The notes under the pieces: model-generated
What the model was told of the DNA's origin: nothing
Databases searched by the model: none
Seen by the model: only the letters and a program-made list of their open reading frames with translations
Source of the DNA: Stenogyne calaminthoides
Taxonomy: Eukaryota; Streptophyta; Magnoliopsida; Lamiales; Lamiaceae
DNA: 64,000 nucleotides
Direction of reading: 5' to 3'
NCBI GenBank assembly: GCA_037126765.1
Contig: JBBCBC010000027.1
Span: forward strand, 11,432,406 to 11,496,405
In this document: positions 46,255 through 57,795 of the stretch, in pieces
Position numbering within the stretch: the first letter of the stretch is position 1
Layout: each line of letters opens with the position of its first letter
Made by a program: the position numbers and the translations under genes

Positions 46255-46380
46255 TCCAAAATCGGGAACCGCCGGTTCGGAACCGAAACCGGATGGAACC
46301 GGAACCGGAACCGTTAAAGTATTTTACACGGTTCGGTTCCGATTCCAACTTTTTTGAACTGGGAACCGGCGGTTCGAACT
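46255..46380. repeat. hAT right subterminal motif cluster
   Basis: GGAACCG/CGGTTCC repeats as at the left end. Confidence 0.7.
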
Positions 46381-46403
46381 GTTTGGGCAACTCTAGTAAG
46401 GAT

Positions 46404-47553
46404 TTGCTGTTGGGAGTTGGAATTGGGACAAAATGTTTTATCTAATTAGCATAGATACTTTGTTAAGCCCAAAATTTGTATACCCATTTATTAATATTAA
46501 ACTATGTCCAAATACTTTAATTTAGCATGTTGATTCACTTTTTATAATTTTTGCTTTATTTTTTCTAAACTCCAAACAAATTAAAAATAATATTTATGGA
46601 TGAATAAGGCACAAACAATTAATTTATATTTTATAAATTTTATTTTGAAAAGTAAGGATTTAAGAGAGGGATTTGGAGGGGGGTCGATATACTATAATTT
46701 TTATTGCGAACCAACTTATCTTCCTTGACTTTATAAAAAATGTCAAATGTTTAATATCTCAGTCAAATTCGTTAATTGAAAACAACTCTCCAAAATGGAC
46801 TTTGTTTTTCACCGACAGTCTGTTAATATATATTCAGAAGTAAATTATAAAAAATTATGTACATACACAATTATTGATTTTCGTAATTTGCAAGAGAGAC
46901 GTTAAAAGTTTTAAATATGAGAACATATATATGTACTTTGAGATATTTAATAATAAATATTAATGAGTGGTCTCCTGCGGACCAGGGTGCACCGTGCACT
47001 AGGGTTTATGAAGAATAGTAAAAATTTCAATCGTGCTTCTTCTTTCTAGTTTCCATGAATTCATACTCTGTGGTGTTCATCGTTTTTGGGCCTGGTGTTT
47101 GGGTTTTTTTAGAGTGCGGGAAACTACTCTTGCTGCCGTCATTGAAGATGAAGGAGTTGAGGGTTGGAAGTTTTGAGTGATGGTGGAAAGAAAATATTGT
47201 ATAATATTGATAATAATTATTTTATAATTTAGTTATATTTTTAAATTATAGATTATATTATTCTGAATCAATAAACATAAACAAATCATTTTTTATGTTA
47301 TGATCCGAACCATAAAAACCCAACCCGACCCAGCCCGGCCCTCAATCTTTTCCACATGGCGGTGAAAAAAGTAAAGAAGAAAGGAAACTAAAATCCAAGT
47401 GAGCGGAAGTTGACCAGTTTATAAACCGGCTAGTGTCGGTTTTAGGACTAATTTCAAAAAAAACATCTAATTTATGGGATGGAAATTAAATTTTGAAAGC
47501 TACAAAACCAAATTCAAAACGGTCTAAAGCTATTGAGTACAAAAAATTTAATC
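46404..47553. other. Intergenic DNA between hAT and Gypsy elements
   Basis: AT-rich. GGGTGCACCGTGCACTAGGG at about 46986 resembles the end of the MITE at 34255. The stretch 47390-47550 has the look of an old TIR/MULE fragment. No gene recognised. Confidence 0.45.
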
Positions 47554-47619
47554 CCTATTGTAAAGACCCAAGCTCAATATTTCTAATAACGAGATAAAAC
47601 AGAGGAATAAGTGCAGTAC

Positions 47620-47793
47620 TATTAGAGATAAAGAATATAAATTAATCTTTATCCAATGTATTTATATATTATATATTCTTTCCATGTAAATCTCCTTGTA
47701 TCTTGGGAAAGTTGTTGTATTCATGTAATCGGTCTATTAATAATAGATTTCTCCAATCACCAATTCAACGGTGATATTCTAATCATCTTCACA
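47620..47793 (+). repeat. Copia-4 left LTR
   Basis: 174 bp, TATTAGAGATAAAG ... CATCTTCACA. Confidence 0.92.
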
Positions 47794-47805
47794 TGGTATC
47801 AGCAG
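47794..47805 (+). other. Copia-4 primer-binding site
   Basis: TGGTATCAGCAG directly after the LTR. It matches the initiator-Met complement for the first nine bases only. Confidence 0.75.
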
Positions 47806-48121
47806 TATACACTGAAAACCCTAAATTCTAAAATAATCGCCATTTTCTAATAAACCTCGCCCTTTTGTCCACTTCGTTTGAGTTCAGCTTCTGATTGAAG
47901 CTTGCAGCACACTCATTGCATACCAAAATAATTTAAGTTTCCAAACATAATTAAAGTTTCCTTTCCCTCACTACCTGCAAAATCCTCTCGTCTTCTCCCT
48001 CTCACAAATTTCAGAAAATTCAATCTCTCTTCCCCTCCCTCTCGCACGATCCATAAACCATAATCTCACCTGCAAATTTTTCCTCGTTTACCCACCACAA
48101 CCTTCGGTCGTCTCTCTCAAC

Positions 48122-51100
48122 ATGGCCAATCCTCCCACCGATTCTCTTCCCGTCACCGCCATGATCAACATGGTTGCTGGAATCAAATTGGGCGCCTCGA
48201 ATTACCTTCCATGGCGTCGCCAAATTGAACATATGGCCGAGTGTTTTGACCTGCTTTCCATTTACTTGACGGATCGCTCGCCTCTCCTCCTCATTCCGTC
48301 ACCTCTCCTGGGAGGCGTGGCTTCGCCCGATCCGGCTATCGGCCTGGAAAATTAAGGACCCGAAGCTCCTTAGCGTCGTCTACACATCGCTATCCGAAGA
48401 CGCCGCCTCGAGTTACGAATCCACCACATCGTGCGCTATGTGGTCTACTCGAGGGCGTTTATTCCTCCGCAACTCGCCAGCATCAACTCCGCGAGGAATT
48501 GCTCTCTCATAGTCGGGGTGATTCTCCGGTTGAAGAGTATGGTAAGAAATTTAAGTCGTTATGTGATCAATTGCATGATATTGGTTGTCCCGTTATTGAA
48601 TCGGATAATAGTCATTGGTTTTTGCGTGGATTGGGTGTCGATTTGCAAGCTTTGTGGATACTTTCGAATGACATTTACTCCTATTCCGTTTAAGTGATTT
48701 GTTGAGCCAAGCCAAAGCGGTATGAGTCCATGCTTCGTCTTTATGGAAAATTCCCCTCCGCAGTTGCATTCCCGCATACCGATCGTTCCTCGGGCGTGTT
48801 CAGGGCCGTTCATCTTCATCGGGTGGCTACTCCCGTGGACAGCAGGGTTCACCGGGATTTGGGCAGCAATCGCGGTTCTCTGGCAATCGTGGAAATTTTT
48901 CTGGCAACCGTGGACAGCACGACAACTCTGGCTTCACCAATGGTTTTTCTGGTTCTACGAATGGGGGGCGTCGAATCCCTCGTTGTCAGATATGTCGTGG
49001 GGAGCACTATGCGGATAAGTGTCCTCGGTTTCTCAATGCTCGTCAACTTGTCTCTTCAAAGACACTTAGCCCGCATTCACATCCTTCGCAATGTATGTCG
49101 GACTACTGCTCGATTGGTATCTTAATTCGGTGCCTCTGCTCACATGACGAATCAGACTACTGCATTGGACACTTACGAGCCTTATTCTGGTAATGGGTCA
49201 GTCATTATTGGTAATGGCAATGCTTTGAATATTTCTCATATTGGTTCTAGTAAATTGTCTGCAGATGTGCAATTCTTTGGATGTTTTAGTGGTTCCTCAT
49301 ATCACTAAAAAATTTGTTATCTATCGATAAACTAACATCCGATTTTCCCCTATTCGATGTGATTTTCTCGATAAGTTCTTTGCCATTCGAACCGAGTGAC
49401 AAAGCAAATCCTGGCATAGGGAAGGTGTGATAAAGGCTTATATTTGCTTGATCGAGGGATTCCGGCTTTGGTTCTTCTTCCTAATAAAGAATTGAAGGTT
49501 AGTTTCGATTTATGGCATTTACGTGCAGGGCATGTCCCACATTCTATTATTTCTTTCTTGAACAAACTTGGTCATTTATCTGTTACATCTGTTTTTACCG
49601 AATCCAAGTGTCCGCTCCTCTTGTCAATTGGCAAGAGCAAGAGATTATCTTTTTCAGGTTGAATGAAAGCGTGTTGATTGTGTTTTGGATTTAATTCATT
49701 GTGATTTATGGGGTCTCGCACTGTTTTTTCTACCAATGATGGTTTCATTATTATGTTGCATTTATTGATGATTATTCTCGATTTTGCTTTGGATTTATCC
49801 GTTCTGCGTCTAAGTTTGAATTCTCTGATATTTTGGTTCGGTTTACATCTTTATGCGCAATCAATTTGATCGTAAAATCAAGGTGTTTCAAAGTGATGGG
49901 GAACCGAGTTTATTAATGCTAAAGTTCGAATTTTATGAATCTTAATGGCATACTTCATTGTTTGTCTTGTCCTTACACTCGCAAGAATGGCGAGTTGAGC
50001 GTAAGATCGTCACATTCTGAACCGGTCCATCCATGTTATTTCATGCCCATGCACTGCTTCTCTCTGGTTTGAGGCATTTACAAATGCATATTTTTTGTGA
50101 TCAACCTGCTTCCTACCCCCATTTTGCAAAATTCATCACCTTTTGAGTTGCTATTCGGTTATGCTCCTAATTATGCAAACTTCAAGCCTTTTGGGTGTCG
50201 GGTATTTCCATACCTTCGGGATTATCTTTGATAACAAAATTTGGAGCCTCGTAGTCGTCCGTGTATGTATTTTTTGGGTTATAGTAGCATTTACAAGGGT
50301 TTTCGATGTTTTGATCCTGTCTCTTCTCGGGACCTTCATTTCTCGCCATTACTCGATTTGATGAGTTTTCTTTTCCTTTTCGAACCAAATACGCCTCCGG
50401 TCTCGAGTGGAGCATTACCACCTTCTTGGATGCCTCGGCGGCAACTCATCCTTCGCTTCGGCTTCGGCCTTTTCTTTACCGCCCGACCTCAGTGCAATGT
50501 GCGCCAGCTCGCCCGTCCTTGATGAAACGGTCAAGCATAGGCGATCCGGTTCACCGCTCACGACCGGTGCATGCCCTGCGCTTCGACCGGCCGCATCGCG
50601 TCGCGGCGGCTCCGCCCGCGCCTCATCAGCGGCTTTGTCGCGGCGACCTCGCTTCGATCCCTGACTGCTGCGGCGATACCTTCAACTCCTCCGCGGGTTC
50701 GCCACACGATGGTCACGCGGGCTCGGTAGGGCATTTTCAAGCCCGTACCCTCTTGACTTAGCTTCCCCTTGCCTTATTCTCGCTCTCGTTTGCACAGCTG
50801 AGCCTCGTGGATTTAAGTCTGCAGCCCAAGCGTCGAGTGGCTTCTTTGCTGTCAAGAGGAAATTGATGCCTTCTATTCGAATCACACATGGGATTTGGTA
50901 CCCGCCTCCGCATGCGAATATTGTGGGTTCAAAATGGGTTTTTTCGTCTGCAGTTTCATCTTTGATGGCTCGATTGAGCGTCCTGAGGCCCGTCTTGTTG
51001 CTCGTGGCTTCACACAAATTCCGGAACCGATTTTCATCACACGTTTAGTCCGGTTGTCAAAGCCGCAACCTTTCGCATTATCCCGCTTTATCTGTTCAAC

Positions 51101-52330
51101 ATAGTTGGCCTCTTCATCAGCTTGATGTCAAGAATGCTTTCCTTAATGGCGTTCTTGACAAACCGGTTGTTCATGGCTCAACCCCCGAGTTTATTGATCC
51201 TCGTTTACGATCATGTGTGTCGACTCAAGAAAGCTCTTTATGGTCTTCGCCAGCTCCTAGCGGTTTCAGAGGTTTAGCTCAGATCTCACCAACCTTGGCT
51301 TTCTCTGAGTCGTTGTGATTCTTCACCGCTTTCATTTTCATCGAGGCACTTCATTATTTATTTGTTTGCTCTATGTCGATGATATCATTGTTACGAGGAA
51401 TAACATTTCGTTGTTGCAATCTTTTATATCTCAGACACACCGTGAGTTTGCCATCAAGGATCTTGGGCGTCTGAATTATTTTCTCGGTCTTGAGGTCTCT
51501 TATACATCTGGCCGGCTTGTTTGTGGGTCAAGCTAAATATGCCCATGATATCCTTGAACGAAGTGAGTTGTTGGACTCCAAGCCCGTTTCCCTCCATTGG
51601 GCTGGGGGAGTCTCTTGTCATCTGCGGTGATCCGTTTAAATGATCCCACGCTGACGATCACTTGTTGGGGCCTTCGCGATGTCGACCATCACCCGTCATG
51701 ATCTCTCATACCGTTGTCGATTCGATTAGTCGGTTCCTTCACTCTTGAATGACGCCATTTTCTAGCGAAGAAAGCGTATTCTTCGCTATGTCAAGTGGTA
51801 CGATTCACTATGGTCTCTCCTTCGTCAAGAGGCGAAATACTTACATTTTGGGTTATTCCGATCTTTTGTTGGGCCCGTTCTTGGCAAGACGCGTCGTTCC
51901 ACCTATGGTTACTCTATTTTTTTTATTGGGAAATCTTGTTTCTTGATGCGCTAAGAAACAACCAATTTCTTTGTCTCAAAAAGTTGTGAATCTGAGTACG
52001 GGCATTAGCGAATCTGACTTACGAATTGGTTTGGGTCACTAATCTTATCCGTGAGCTCCGTTCGACCATAAACTTCTCGTCCGAGCTCTTTTGTGTGACA
52101 ATAAGAGTGCTCATTTTTGAGCGAGAATCCTGTTGCCCATAAAGCGTGTCAAGCATATTGATTTGGACTATCACTTTGTTAAATGAGCTCGTCTCTTCCG
52201 GGAAGTTATCTACTAGCTTTGTTCCTTCACATCTTGGATAGCGACATCTTCCACGAAGAGCCTCCCTCGTCCGGCATTTGAGTTTCTTCGTTCCAAGCTC
52301 TGTGTGTGCTTCACCCCACGCAGTCATTGA
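48122..52330 (+). pseudogene. Copia-4 gag-pol, heavily frameshifted
   Basis: Starts MANPPTDSLPVTAMINMVAG, gag-like (ASNYLPWRRQIEHM). The zinc knuckle CQICRGEHYADKCP is at about 48983-49025. Integrase pieces are readable around 49500-50100. A GC-rich linker lies at 50390-50760. RT is marked by YVDDIIVTRNN (about 51375) and YFLGLEVSY (about 51477), and the RNase H tail ends near 52330. The frame changes every 100-300 bp, so the coding capacity is lost. Confidence 0.82.
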
Positions 52331-52335
52331 CGGGG

Positions 52336-52512
52336 TATTAGAGATAAATAATAGAAATTAGTCTTTATCCAATGTATTTATATATTCTATATTCTTTTCC
52401 AGTATAAATCTCCTCAGATCTTTGTGAAAGTTGTTGTATTCCTGTAATCGGTCTATTAATAATAAATTTCTCCAATCACCAATTCAATGGTGATATTCTA
52501 ATCATCTTCACA
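52336..52512 (+). repeat. Copia-4 right LTR
   Basis: 177 bp, near-identical layout to the left copy, ending CATCTTCACA before AGTAC. Confidence 0.92.
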
Positions 52513-53091
52513 AGTACTCGATAGACAATCCAGAAAATAACAATCTACTCAATAACCATCTCAATACGATAATCGGGGGAGTGCTTAATTAACATAAATG
52601 AACAAACAATCTAATATTGAAGAAATAGGAATCAGGCTCATGTGCGCCATAAGTATTCTCCATGGCGTGACCTGTAAATGGAATGGCTATTAGCTCTCAT
52701 TCATGTTGATATTTAGAACGAATTCGATGGATTTAACTCACATGTATGATATTATGTATTGCTCTCACAGGTACACTCGGATAGAAGGAAATTCAATAAC
52801 AATCTGCAAGAAATTGCAGAGCGTTAATGGCGGAATTCGTACTGAAATTCGGGGACGATGAAGATAAGGAGTTTTACCTCACATGACAACAACCTCCTTC
52901 ATTCTGTGAATATTCCTTCATATACGCGCGCACCCGCAACGGAATTGTCAGAACGTACCGCCACGTCATGGATTCGCGATTCGCCTGATTACACCATGCG
53001 AACGGGAGTGATTCTGTTGTTGGGCCGAATTAGCTAATTGGGCCGTATCTTCAGCAATTTAATAAGCCCAATACTAACAACAACACAATTA

Positions 53092-54900
53092 TTAAGAAGC
53101 CCAATTCCAAGAGAAAACGTGAAACACAGAAACACGACAATGCCTCCCCCTTAATTTGACTTGTCCCCAAGTAAATAACGCCGGATATCTTGTCTGAACC
53201 ACATCTGCATCTTCCCAAGTGGCACTCTCCGGCAAACTATTGCTCCACTTTACCAGGATTTGCTCGACTGAGCGGTTGCGTTTCTTCACAGTTCGCCTAC
53301 CCAAAATTCCTTCAGGTACGACGATGGCTTCACTCTCTGAATTTGTTATTGGTGGTGCTTCCTGTGGTGTATACTTGTTTTTAATTTGTCGCTTGAGTTG
53401 AGATACATGAAATACTGGATGTTATCGACACCGATTAGGTAGCTCCAATTTTTATGCAACATTCCCCACTTTCTGTAGCACCGTGTATGAACCGAAATAC
53501 TTAACTGATAGTTTGGTCTTCTTTCTTAATTGATCTGGTGCAAACCTGAATGGTTGCATTCTCACATAGACCCTATCACCAATGATGAATTCTCTTTCTG
53601 TTCTGTGTTGATCTGCATATTTCTTCATTCTGTTGACCGCTAATTGGAGATTCTCTTTCAGAATCTGAGTCATATTAAGCCTTTCTGTGATATACTCCTT
53701 AACTTCCCTGCTACTCTCACTGATATAGGAACCAATTCCCAGCTGGGTTGGTTTATACCCGAATAGAGCTTCGAACTGGGTCATACGAATGGATCAATGG
53801 TAGTTAGAATTGTACCACCACTCTGCCAAGCTTAACCATTTGACCCACTTGTTAGGTTGGAGAAATGACATACACCTTAAGTAGGTTTCCAAGCATTTGT
53901 TTACTCTCTCACTTTGCCCATCTGTTTGAGGGTGGTGAGCAGTACTCATTTGTAACTGTACCCCTGGAAGCTTGAATAATGATTTTCAAAACACACTTTG
54001 AAATACAACATCTCTGTCACTCACAATAGATTCAGGAAACCCATGTAACCTATAAATCTGATTTAGATAAACTCCAGCCAAACTCTCAACTGTGTAGGGA
54101 TGCTTCAATGCAATGAAATGGCTATACTTGGTCATTCTGTCAACTATTACCCAGATCACACTTTTGCCTTCAGCATTAGGCAAGGCTTCTATGAAATCAG
54201 GTGATTTGACTCCATGGTTTCTCAGGAATGGGTAGTAGTTGTAGAAGCCCTGGATATGCTACACTCTCACTCTTACACTTCTTACAAACATCACAAGCAC
54301 TTATACACTCCTCCAGATCCTTTTTCATTCCCTTCCAGTAGAATAAGCTTTTGCATCTTTGATAACTAGCTTGTACTCCTGAGTGGCCTCCTACAGAAGA
54401 CCCATGAATGACTTGCATGATGTTCTCTTTCACATTGTTGGAAGACCCAACCCAAATTTTGTTCTTGTATTTCAGAATTCCCTCTTGATAAGAATAGTCT
54501 TTATCCTCATCAGGCTTCACAATGGTTTGAGCTTGTAGTTGCTTGGTTTTCTCATCATTTTGATAGCTGGACTGAATTTCTTCCATCCATAAAGGTTGGA
54601 CACTGGTAGTAGCCATTTGTAACAACTTCTGTCCCTCATTCACTTGTTCAAATTGCCTAGATAAGGCATCAACAACTTTATTCTCTTTTCCCTTCTTGTA
54701 CTCCACAGTGTAGTTATGCCCCATAAGTTTGATAAGCCACTTTTGTTGCAAAATGTTACTGAGCCTTTGTTCCTTCAAGTGTTTGAGACTAGCATGGTCT
54801 GTTCTGATTATGAATCGACTCCCATTCAAGTATGACTCCATTTTGACACAGCAGTCATGAATGCCAATAACTCTTTTTCATATGTGGATAGAGCTTGATT
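53092..54900 (-). pseudogene. Gypsy RNase H, integrase and chromodomain-like region
   Basis: About 54900-54197: RNase H end (ALSTYEKELLA; IIRTDHASLKHLKEQRLS), then the integrase HHCC zinc segment (HGSSVGGHSGVQASYQRCK ... CDVCKKCK). 54183-53986: integrase core start (WVIVDRMTKYSHFIALKHPY; IVSDRDVVF with the second D). 53784-53452: core end and C-terminal domain (FEALFGYKPTQLGIGSYI; GDRVYVRMQPFR). 53304-53140: a chromodomain-like tail (EQILVKWSNSLPESATWEDA) that runs over the polypurine tract into the LTR. Stops and frame changes separate the pieces. Confidence 0.87.
53140..53155 (-). other. Gypsy polypurine tract
   Basis: Minus strand AATTAAGGGGGAGGCAT directly precedes the LTR start TGTCGTG. 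Confidence 0.82.
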
Positions 54901-55081
54901 TCTAGCACATAAACTCTGACTATAATATGCAATTGGCTATCCCTTCAACTTGGTTTAGTCCCTCCAAACCTATTTTTCTTGCTCCACACATCAAGAGTGG
55001 ACTCCAACATCTTGGCAGTACTAATGGTTTGAGAGAGTTCTTTTGGGTTGAATAGTTGAACAGGTATCCTTAACTCTTCCT

Positions 55082-55795
55082 TCAGTCCCTCAAAAAACAA
55101 GAAGTGAGGAATTCCTCACTAAGATCAGGGTTCTTGATCTTGACTAATGCTTTCAGTTCATCAAATTTCTTTTGATAAGAATTCACATCACTAGATTGCT
55201 GTAATTTAGTGAACTCAATGACCACATCTTCTTTTCCAGGCTTCAAGAACCTACTCATGAGCATCCCACAGAATTCATTCCAATCTATCCCTTCCTTGCC
55301 TTCCACATATTCCATATACCACACATCAGCCACATCTATCATGTAATAACCCGAGTGATAGACTTTTGCAACTTCACCCATAGGCATTATCTGAAAAAAC
55401 CTATTACCCTTTCTTATCCAACTCTGTGGATTTTCACCATTGAAATCAGGGAACTTAAGCCTAACTGTATGATTGTTAGCTTGCATATTGATTGGACCTT
55501 GATTTTGATTCTGATTTCTAAAGGGAGGGGGAACATAGAAGCCGTCCCTCTCCTTATGGCTTGAATCAGATGAACTTTGGCCTGTCTCTGTTGCTTTCTT
55601 CATCAGGTATTCCATATTATCACTGATGTTCTTCACACTTTGACCTACTTCTATTATCAGGTCCTCTAATTTCACCATTTTCTGCTCCACTACCTTCATC
55701 GGTTCATCATTTTCGGCAAAAACATCATCGTGCTTCTTAATCGCCTCGAAAAGATCCTTCAATCGAGTTTGTGCGCCTTGCACTGCTTCTGCCAT
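55082..55795 (-). pseudogene. Gypsy gag
   Basis: A 237-codon frame starting MAEAVQGAQTRLKDLFEAIK, with a coiled-coil-like N-terminus and the retrotransposon gag domain (FNGENPQSWIRKGNRFFQIM ... WNEFCGMLMSRF). Readable gag continues in another frame to about 54950. The zinc knuckle, protease and RT expected next are absent, and RNase H follows at once. Confidence 0.85.
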
Positions 55796-55814
55796 AACTT
55801 ATGGGCAGCAGATA

Positions 55815-55829
55815 GGCTCTGAATACCAC
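55815..55829 (-). other. Gypsy primer-binding site
   Basis: Minus strand TGGTATTCAGAGCC just inside the right LTR, an initiator-Met-type site with one extra T. Confidence 0.75.
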
Positions 55830-55830
55830 T

Positions 55831-56510
55831 TGTAAAGACCCAAGCTCAATATTTCTAATAACGAGATAAAACAGAGGAATAAGTGCAGTACTCCGATAGA
55901 CAATCCAGAAAATAACAATCTACTCAATAACCATCTCAATACGATAATCGGGGGAGTGCTTAATTAACATAAATGAACAAACAATCTAATATTGAAGAAA
56001 TAGGAATCTGGCTCATGTGCGCCATAAGTATTCTTCATGGCGTGACCTGTAAATGGAATGGCTATTAGCTCTCATTCATGTTGATATTTAGAACGAATTC
56101 GATGGATTTAACTCACATATATGATATTATGTACTGCTCTCACAGGTACACTCGGATAGAAGGAAATTCAATAACAATCTGCAAGAAATTGCTGAGCGTT
56201 AATGGCGAAATTCGTACGGAAATTCGGGGAAGATGAAGATAAGGAGTTTTACCTCACATGACAACAACCTCCTTCATTCTGTGAATATTCCTTCATATAC
56301 GTACGCACCCGCAACGGAATTGTCAGAACGTACCGCCACGTCATGGATTCGCGATTCGCCTGATTACACCATGCGAACGGGAGTGATTCTGTTGGCCGAA
56401 TTAGCTAATTGGGCCGTATCTTCAGCAATTTAATAAGCCCAATACTAACAGCAACACAATTATTAAGAAGCCCAATTCCAAGAGAAAACGTAAAACACAG
56501 AAACACGACA
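55831..56510 (-). repeat. Gypsy 5' LTR
   Basis: 680 bp, TGTAAAGACCC ... AACACGACA, followed by CCTAT. It aligns with the split left LTR. Confidence 0.93.
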
Positions 56511-56515
56511 CCTAT

Positions 56516-57201
56516 TGAAAATATCAATTGAAGAGAGCATACCAATGGAACGTGGAAGTCTACTAATTCTTGCATATATATTAATGTTGTTGCACAAATA
56601 TCAGCTCACATGCATGATTTTCTCTCTTCTCATGTGGATATATAGGTAATCTTTTTTCTCTTTTTTTTTTTTTTATTTGGTTTCTTTTCTTAAATCTCTA
56701 TCTTCTTTTTTCATCCACGCATGGCCTCTCTGCGGATGTTAAGGCTTGAGGATACTGTTACAAAAAGTTTATAGTAAAAAAACTTGTCACTCTTTTTCAG
56801 CATGGGTTATTTATATAAATAATGGAGTAATATATAACTTGCATCTGAATTCCTTGTGTTTTAAATGGATTCTTTCAGTGATTCAGTCATAGAGGATTGT
56901 CGCAGTGTATAAATGAGATCGATAATATACATGATATATGATGATAATATTTGAATATAATTGAAACTTAAAACTGAAAAGAGTTTTTTCTCCTTTGGAA
57001 TCGTAATGGATTTTGTGTAACAAATTATTGGACTTTGGGCAATGTTTTAAACCCGGACCGGTCATCAAACCGGATGACAAATTGGGTCATCGTATTCCTT
57101 TGGTTCAACCTGATTAACCGTTGTCAAAAAATTGAATGAATGGAACACAAATATTATATATATATATATATAGTAATATAAAATATAATATAATTATTTA
57201 A
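56516..57201. other. Intergenic DNA with TA microsatellite
   Basis: No gene. A (TA)n run is at about 57155-57172. A phrase AAACCCGGACCGGTCATCAA at about 57050 resembles an end of a hAT-like repeat, but no partner or duplication was found. Confidence 0.5.
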
Positions 57202-57645
57202 TGTTGTTATAACTTATGCGAGAAAGATATAAAAACGATAAATAAACCGAATAAACCGACGCCAAAATTTTACGTGGTTCACTAACAATTTGTTAGCTAC
57301 GTCCACGGGCAGAAGAGAGGATCTCGTATATTATTCGATACCGACAATAATATACAACTCAAATGGGAATATGAATAATAATCCCTAACTGATTGGGCCT
57401 AAGTTAATAAGCCCAAAACCGAAACCGACAAAGCCTAAATTAATAAGCCCAAAACCGAAACCAACTGATGCATTTGTATCAAAGAGACCTGAGCTTCTTA
57501 AATAACATTAGGAAGCCCTTCACCTTTTTCCACAATCCGGTGTGGGACAGAATATGACTTCTTATAGGATTAGAAAGTCCTCAAACTTTATATACAATTC
57601 GATGTGGGATAAAACAAAACTTCTTTATTTTACACAATTCTAACA
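57202..57645 (-). repeat. Copia-5 3' LTR
   Basis: Plus strand TGTTGTTATAACTTATGCG ... CAATTCTAACA, then AATCTCCACCTTGG, whose minus-strand form (CCAAGGTGGAGATT) is the polypurine tract. About 444 bp. Confidence 0.8.
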
Positions 57646-57795
57646 AATCTCCACCTTGGTAAAATAACAGAAAACTTCATTGTCTCCACCTTGATTTGAA
57701 TCCTCTCACAGATCAACAGATGTCCAGATGCACCATAAAAGTGCCAGACGTACAAGCAACTCCTCGTACACAGATTTGCCCCCAAGACAGGGCAA

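Larger units (their letters stand above)
41079..46395 (+). mobile_element. hAT transposon with decayed transposase and nested solo LTR
   Basis: Ends TAGAGTTGCCCATCCGAACC and ...TTTGGGCAACTCTA form the terminal inverted repeat. The 8-bp duplication GTAAGGAT is at 41071-41078 and 46396-46403, the signature of hAT. Subterminal zones at both ends (41090-41300 and 46255-46380) are crowded with GGAACCG/CGGTTCC. The plus-strand transposase has a BED zinc finger and a C-terminal hATC dimerisation segment but several stops. Without the 1.84 kb solo LTR (41839-43673) and its duplicated GGTGG the element would be about 3.5 kb. Confidence 0.93.
47620..52512 (+). mobile_element. Ty1/Copia retrotransposon with very short LTRs (Copia-4), nested in the Gypsy LTR
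   Basis: LTRs are 47620-47793 (174 bp) and 52336-52512 (177 bp), with the 5-bp duplication AGTAC at 47615-47619 and 52513-52517. The LTR starts with TATTAGAG rather than the usual TGTTAGAG. PBS TGGTATCAGCAG follows the left LTR and a short G-rich tract (GACGGGG) precedes the right one. Gag-pol is present but heavily frameshifted. Confidence 0.93.
47559..53139 (-). repeat. Gypsy 3' LTR, interrupted by Copia-4
   Basis: LTR parts 47559-47619 and 52513-53139. Removing the Copia and one TSD leaves about 683 bp, matching the 680-bp right LTR. Plus-strand ends are TGTAAAGACCC and ...AACACGACA. Confidence 0.92.
47559..56510 (-). mobile_element. Ty3/Gypsy chromovirus-type retrotransposon, protease/RT deleted
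   Basis: Left LTR 47559-53139 (split by a Copia insertion) and right LTR 55831-56510, with the 5-bp duplication CCTAT at 47554-47558 and 56511-56515. On the minus strand it carries gag, RNase H, integrase and a chromodomain-like end, the order of chromoviruses (integrase after RT/RNase H). Gag passes to RNase H within about 200 bp, so protease and RT are gone. The element is non-autonomous. Confidence 0.93.

Noticed and set aside
50240..51050. Several overlapping GC-rich open frames suggesting a separate host gene
   Set aside because: They lie between integrase and RT pieces of Copia-4 in the expected linker position, and no host domain was recognised.
53092..53304. A stand-alone chromodomain gene
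   Set aside because: It continues the Gypsy integrase and runs into the Gypsy LTR, so it is the element's own tail.
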